64,000 nt of DNA from JABFWF01 sp035539135 (lineage in GTDB: Bacteria; Pseudomonadota; Gammaproteobacteria; Xanthomonadales; Xanthomonadaceae). The position numbers and the translations under genes are program-made. The stretch covers positions 1 to 64,000 of the forward strand of contig DATLJD010000005.1 of assembly GCA_035539135.1 (NCBI GenBank), read 5' to 3'. This document shows, one piece after another, positions 60,045-64,000 of this stretch (the first letter of the stretch is position 1; each line of letters begins with the position of its first letter). Below the pieces are notes generated by a model. The model did not search any database. It was not told the DNA's origin and saw nothing but the letters and a program-made list of their open reading frames with translations.

Positions 60045-62374
60045 CGGCGCGCAAGCGGCTGGCCCTCGCGCTGGCGTGGCTGGCCGCGCTGCTGGTGGCG
60101 GGCTGGTGGATCGGCCAGCACCTGCAGCTGTCGGGCGACCTGCGCAAGTTCATGCCGGCGGCGCAGACGCCGGCGCAGAAGCTGCTGCTGGACGAACTCG
60201 GCGAAGGCCCGGGCTCGCGCCTGCTGCTGCTCGGCCTGTCCGGCGACGATCCGGAAACGCTGGCCGCGCAATCGCGCGCGCTGCGCGAACGGCTGGCCGC
60301 CTCGCCGCTGTTCGAGCTGGTCGCCAACGGCGGCGACGACATGCTCGCCGCGATCCCCGAGCGCCTGCGCCCCTACCGGTACCTGCTCAGCGACCGCTAC
60401 GACGCGCGGCCGCTGGACGCGGACACCCTGCGCGACGCGCTCGACGCGCGCGTGCAGGACCTCGGCTCGCCAGCGTCCGCGCTGGTCGAACCGCTGCTGC
60501 CGGCCGATCCCACGCTGGAGACGCTGCACCTGGCCGAGCGCTGGCAACCGGCGAACGCGCCGCGCCGCCTGCACGGCGTGTGGTTCGACCGTGCCGGGCG
60601 CGAAGCGCTGCTGGTCGCGCAGACGGTCGCGCCCGGTTTCGATCCGAACGGGCAGGCGCAGGCGGTCGCCGCGATCCACGAGGCTTTCGCGCGGACGCGC
60701 AACGACGGCAACGCGCGTTTGACGCTGACCGGCCCCGGCGCGTTCTCGGTCGAGATCAGCGGCCGCACCCAGCGCGAGGCGAGCTGGATCGGCATCGTCG
60801 ACACGGTCAGCCTGGTGCTGCTGCTGTGGGTCGCGTACCGCAGCTGGAAGGCGCCGCTGCTCGGCGCGTTGCCGCTGGCGACCGCGGGCCTGGCCGGGCT
60901 GGGCGCGGTCGCGCTGCTGTTCGACGGCGTGCACGGGATCACCGTCGCGTTCGGCTTCACCCTGATCGGCGTGGTGCAGGACTATCCGATCCACCTGTTC
61001 AGCCACCAGCGCGCGGGCGTCAGCCCGCAGGCCAGCGCGCGCGCGCTGTGGCCGACGCTGGCCACCGGCGTGGCGTCCACCTGCATCGCCTACCTGACCT
61101 TCCTGCTGTCGGGCGTGGACGGCCTGCAGCAGCTCGCGGTGTTCACCATCGCCGGGCTCGCCGCGGCCGCGCTGTCCACCCGCCTGCTGCTGCCGGCGCT
61201 GATCGATCCGTCGCCGCGCGACGCCGCCGGTTCGCGACTGCTGGCGCGGATGTGGACCTGGCTGGAGCGGTTGCCGCGTTTGCCGGCGTGGGGCTTTGCC
61301 GCGCTCGCGCTGCTGGCGCTGGGCGTGGCCGCGGCCGCGCCGGGCGCGTTCTGGCAGAACGACCTGTCGAAGCTGACCCCGGTGCCTGCCGACGCGCTGG
61401 CGCAGGACGCGCGCCTGCGCGAGGCGCTGGGCGCGCCCGACGTGCGCTACCTGATCGCGCTGCCGGCGCCGACGTCGGACGCCGCGCTGGCGGCGGCGGA
61501 ACGGCTGCAGCCCGCGCTGGACCGGCTAGTCGCCACCGGCAAGCTCGCCGGCTACGACATCGCCAGCCGCTACCTGCCCAGCGCCGCCACCCAGCGCGCG
61601 CGCCAGGCGCGGCTGCCGGACGCGGCGGGCCTGCAGGCCATCCTCGACGAGGCGGTCGCCGCCACGCCGTTCCGCGGCGACGCCTTCGCGCCGTTCGCGG
61701 CCGACATCGCGCGCGCGAAGCAGGCGCCGACGCTGACCGCGCGCGACCTCGCCGGGACGCCGCTGGCGACCACGCTGGACGGACTGCTGCTGACCGGCGA
61801 CGACCATGCGACCGCACTGGTCTCGCTCAGCGGCATCGCCGACGTGGAAGCTGTCGCGCGCGTCGCCGCCGCCCACGGCGCGCGCCTGCTCGACCTCAAG
61901 CAAGCCTCCGAATCGCTGGTGGTCGCCTACCGCGACCGCGTGCTGCTGGCGCTGGCGCTGGCCGCGGTGCTGCTGGCGGCGACCGTGTGGATCGCGCTGC
62001 GCACGCCGCGGCGGGTGCTGCGCGTGCTCGCGCCGATGGCGCTGACCACCCTGCTGATCCTCGCCGTGCTGCGCGGCGCCGGGGTCGAGCTGACCCTGTT
62101 CCACCTGGTCGGTTTGATCCTCGCCGCGGGGCTGGGCCTGGACTACGCGTTGTTCTTCGACCACGCGGGCGACGACCACGCCGACCAGCTGCGCACGCTG
62201 CACGCGGTGATCGTGTGCAGCCTGACCACGCTGCTGGTGTTCTCGCTGCTGGCGGCGTCGAGCATCCCGGTGCTGCGCGCGATCGGCAGCACGGTCGCGA
62301 TCGGCGTCGCCTGCAACTTCGTGCTCGCGCTGCTGATCGTGCGCGAACGCGCGCGTCCCGTGGAGGCCGCGTGA
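60041..62374 (+). CDS. MMPL/RND-type exporter of the pigment cluster
   Basis: A 777-aa inner-membrane protein with twelve or so hydrophobic segments in two blocks (about 10-30 plus 250-385, and 415-435 plus 635-765), each with a large periplasmic loop, as in MMPL/RND transporters. The motif FGFTLIGVVQDYPIHLFSH lies in the first block and GLILAAGLGLDYALFFDHAG in the second. Aryl-polyene clusters carry such an exporter for lipid-linked pigment. Coupled to neighbours on both sides by start/stop overlap (ATGA and GTGA). Confidence 0.88.
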   Translation: MTARKRLALALAWLAALLVAGWWIGQHLQLSGDLRKFMPAAQTPAQKLLLDELGEGPGSRLLLLGLSGDDPETLAAQSRALRERLAASPLFELVANGGDDMLAAIPERLRPYRYLLSDRYDARPLDADTLRDALDARVQDLGSPASALVEPLLPADPTLETLHLAERWQPANAPRRLHGVWFDRAGREALLVAQTVAPGFDPNGQAQAVAAIHEAFARTRNDGNARLTLTGPGAFSVEISGRTQREASWIGIVDTVSLVLLLWVAYRSWKAPLLGALPLATAGLAGLGAVALLFDGVHGITVAFGFTLIGVVQDYPIHLFSHQRAGVSPQASARALWPTLATGVASTCIAYLTFLLSGVDGLQQLAVFTIAGLAAAALSTRLLLPALIDPSPRDAAGSRLLARMWTWLERLPRLPAWGFAALALLALGVAAAAPGAFWQNDLSKLTPVPADALAQDARLREALGAPDVRYLIALPAPTSDAALAAAERLQPALDRLVATGKLAGYDIASRYLPSAATQRARQARLPDAAGLQAILDEAVAATPFRGDAFAPFAADIARAKQAPTLTARDLAGTPLATTLDGLLLTGDDHATALVSLSGIADVEAVARVAAAHGARLLDLKQASESLVVAYRDRVLLALALAAVLLAATVWIALRTPRRVLRVLAPMALTTLLILAVLRGAGVELTLFHLVGLILAAGLGLDYALFFDHAGDDHADQLRTLHAVIVCSLTTLLVFSLLAASSIPVLRAIGSTVAIGVACNFVLALLIVRERARPVEAA

Positions 62375-62811
62375 GCGCGCCGCGCGTCGACCGCGCGGCG
62401 ATCCTGTCGCTGGTGCCGCACCAAGGCGCGATGTGCCTGTGGGACGAAGTCGTGGAGTGGAGCGCCGACGCGATCCGCCTGCGCGCGCGCAACCATCGCG
62501 ACCCCACGCATCCGCTGCGCCGCGGCGACCGCCTGCACGCGCTGCACCTGTGCGAATACGGCGCGCAGGCGATGGCGGTGCACGGCGGCCTGCTCGCGCG
62601 CGAGCGCGGCGGCGCCGCCGCGCCGGGGATGCTGGTGGCGCTGCGCGGGGTCGAACTGCACGCGACGCGCATCGACGACCTGCCCGGCGTGCTGGAGTGC
62701 GAGGCGCGCGCGCTGGTACAGGGCGAGACCGGCCAGCAGTACGCCTTCCGCATCAGCCACGCCGGCATCCTGCTCGCCGAAGGGCGGGCGGCGGTGGTGC
62801 TGGCATCCTGA
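62371..62811 (+). CDS. Second dehydratase-like protein of the pigment cluster (ApeP type)
   Basis: A 146-aa protein of hot-dog fold. It opens with AILSLVPHQGAMCLWDEVVEW, the ApeP/FabZ-like pattern, and contains LHLCEYGAQAMAVHGGLLA, matching the catalytic helix region of 3-hydroxyacyl-ACP dehydratases. It starts with GTG overlapping the exporter stop. It provides dehydration steps of polyene elongation, probably together with the small dehydratase at 58.2 kb. Confidence 0.8.
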   Translation: MSAPRVDRAAILSLVPHQGAMCLWDEVVEWSADAIRLRARNHRDPTHPLRRGDRLHALHLCEYGAQAMAVHGGLLARERGGAAAPGMLVALRGVELHATRIDDLPGVLECEARALVQGETGQQYAFRISHAGILLAEGRAAVVLAS

Positions 62812-62848
62812 GGATTCCCGCGCGCATGGACCACCACGAGGACGCAGC

Positions 62849-63589
62849 ATGAGCACCACGCCGAGCACGCCCCGACGCGCCCTGGTCACCGGCGGCAGCG
62901 GCGACCTCGGTGGGGCGATCTGCCACGCGCTCGCGGCCACCGGCTGCCACGTCGTCGTCCACGCCAATGGCAACCTCGCGCGCGCGCAGGGAGTGGCGGA
63001 AGCGATCGCCGGCGCCGGCGGCAGCGCGCAGGCGGTGGCCTTCGACGTCTCCGACGGCGCGGCCACGCGCGCGGCGCTGGACGCGCTGCTCGTCGACGGT
63101 CCGGTCCAGGTGGTGGTCAACAACGCCGGCATCCACGACGACGCGCCGCTGGCCGGGATGAGCGATGAACAGTGGCGGCGGGTGATCGACGTGTCGCTGC
63201 ACGGTTTCTTCCACGTTACCCAGCCGCTGCTGCTGCCGATGGCGCGCACGCGCTGGGGGCGCGTGGTCAGCGTCTCCAGCGTGGCCGCGGTGCTCGGCAA
63301 CCGCGGCCAGGCGAACTACGCGGCGGCCAAGGCCGCGCTGCACGGGGCCACCAAGTCGCTGGCGCGGGAGATGGCCTCGCGCGGGATCACCGCCAATGTC
63401 GTCGCACCCGGCGTGGTGCAGGGGCGGATGGCCGCGGCGGCGTTCCCGCCCGAGGTGGTCAAGCAGTTGGTCCCGGCCGGCCGCGCCGGCACGCCGGAGG
63501 AAGTGGCGGCGCTGGTCGCGTTCCTGTGTTCGGACGCGGCGGGCTACATCAACGGCCAGGTGATCGGGATCGACGGCGGGATGAGCTGA
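62849..63589 (+). CDS. FabG-like 3-oxoacyl-ACP reductase of the pigment cluster
   Basis: A 246-aa short-chain dehydrogenase with TGGSGDLGG (14-22), NNAG, catalytic Ser142/144 and YAAAK (Tyr157, Lys161), and the C-terminal GYINGQVIGIDGGMS. It reduces 3-oxoacyl-ACP in the iterative polyene cycle. It is the last recognisable pigment gene in the window; ketosynthase genes, required for chain extension, are not seen and may lie to the right. Confidence 0.9.
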   Translation: MSTTPSTPRRALVTGGSGDLGGAICHALAATGCHVVVHANGNLARAQGVAEAIAGAGGSAQAVAFDVSDGAATRAALDALLVDGPVQVVVNNAGIHDDAPLAGMSDEQWRRVIDVSLHGFFHVTQPLLLPMARTRWGRVVSVSSVAAVLGNRGQANYAAAKAALHGATKSLAREMASRGITANVVAPGVVQGRMAAAAFPPEVVKQLVPAGRAGTPEEVAALVAFLCSDAAGYINGQVIGIDGGMS

Positions 63590-63657
63590 AGCCGGCGGCT
63601 GACGGACGGTTCATGCGAAAAGGGGGAAGATCGCCGGGTCCACCGGAGGAAGCCGCC

Positions 63658-64000
63658 ATGCGTGCCACCGCCCTGTCCGCCGTCCTTCTCGCGGCCGCGC
63701 TGCTCGCCGGCTGCGCCAGCACCTCGCGGGTGATGATCGGCCACGCGCGGCCGGCCATCGCGCCCGAGCAGGTGCAGGTCTATGCCGTCGCGCCGCCGCG
63801 CTACCAGGAAATCGCGCTGCTGGAGACGCAGAGCGGTTCCTTCACCTACGGCGAGCAGAACAAGATGAACTCGGTGCTGGCCAAGCTGCGCAAGGCCGCG
63901 GCCGAGCTCGGCGCGAACGGGGTACTGCTGACCGGGCAGGGCAACGAAGGCCGCGCCGGTGGCGTGGGGGTCGGCGTCGGCGGCGGCCGCTTCGGCGGCC
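63658..64000 (+). CDS. Lipoprotein, runs off the right edge
   Basis: A partial protein of at least 114 aa. It begins MRATALSAVLLAAALLAGCA with lipobox LAGC and continues RPAIAPEQVQVYAVAPPRYQ, then a Gly-rich segment near the edge (VGVGVGGGRFGG). GGAGGA precedes the ATG. No function is clear; the early part resembles small envelope lipoproteins. The 3' end lies outside the window. Confidence 0.8.
   Translation, partial: MRATALSAVLLAAALLAGCASTSRVMIGHARPAIAPEQVQVYAVAPPRYQEIALLETQSGSFTYGEQNKMNSVLAKLRKAAAELGANGVLLTGQGNEGRAGGVGVGVGGGRFGG

Overview
The window looks like a stretch of chromosome from a high-GC member of the Xanthomonadaceae/Lysobacteraceae (Lysobacter-, Luteimonas- or Pseudoxanthomonas-like). 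Reasons: very high third-position GC, a xanthomonadin/aryl-polyene pigment block with a XanB2-type chorismatase, ole genes, an adenylate-cyclase-like peptide-modification protein of a type I associate with this family, and many REP-like palindromes beginning with GTAG or built on CCCTCTCCCGC/GCGGGAGAGGG. No prophage, insertion sequence, CRISPR, rRNA or tRNA was seen. Assignments come from reading the translations; no database search was run, and family names such as TIGR04509/04510/04511 are from memory.

Layout. 1-7.4 kb: glnA, a small Asn/Gln/Gly-rich protein gene, an S9 peptidase, a lipoprotein amidase and the ntrB-ntrC two-component pair. 7.5-9.9 kb: sodC, a GNAT acetyltransferase, a glycine-zipper protein and folE. 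10-13.2 kb: egtB-egtD plus a thioredoxin-reductase-like flavoprotein, all start/stop coupled. 13.5-16.7 kb: a YkgJ-type protein, then oleC-oleD. 17.2-19.5 kb: ubiJ-ubiB. 19.9-26 kb: a K+/H+ antiporter, a SagB-related dehydrogenase, an SLC13-type permease and a kinase/response-regulator pair.

26.2-32.4 kb: a six-gene operon whose order and repeats match the Fap functional-amyloid system (FapA-F). It lies behind a near-consensus sigma-54 promoter and perfect dyad and faces a sigma-54 activator gene. 32.5-40.7 kb: fbp, a DUF3224-like gene, phhA with a divergent Lrp-type regulator, an AIM24-type protein, an M28 peptidase, an unknown gene and a rhomboid protease.

41-45 kb: a cNMP-binding/GGDEF protein, a class III cyclase-TM-TolB-like-TPR protein and, tail to tail, a 103-aa peptide with an NHLP-like leader. 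This looks like the Xanthomonadales putative modified-peptide system. The SagB-related dehydrogenase 20 kb away is a candidate partner. The cyclase 3' half and the peptide gene have lower GC than the rest. 45-54 kb: bamD, rluD, pgeF (carrying a REP inside its coding region), a DUF4124 protein, pyrE, a gamma-carbonic-anhydrase-like protein, aroE, a PNGase-A-like secreted amidase and hemB. 54.5-63.6 kb: pigment block with xanB2, a flavin oxidase/halogenase-like gene, ACP, dehydratases, acyltransferase, LolA-like protein, MMPL exporter and FabG-like reductase. A lipoprotein gene runs off the right edge.

Intergenic spaces are mostly short and REP-rich. In four genes the stop codon TAG is part of the GTAG head of a REP.
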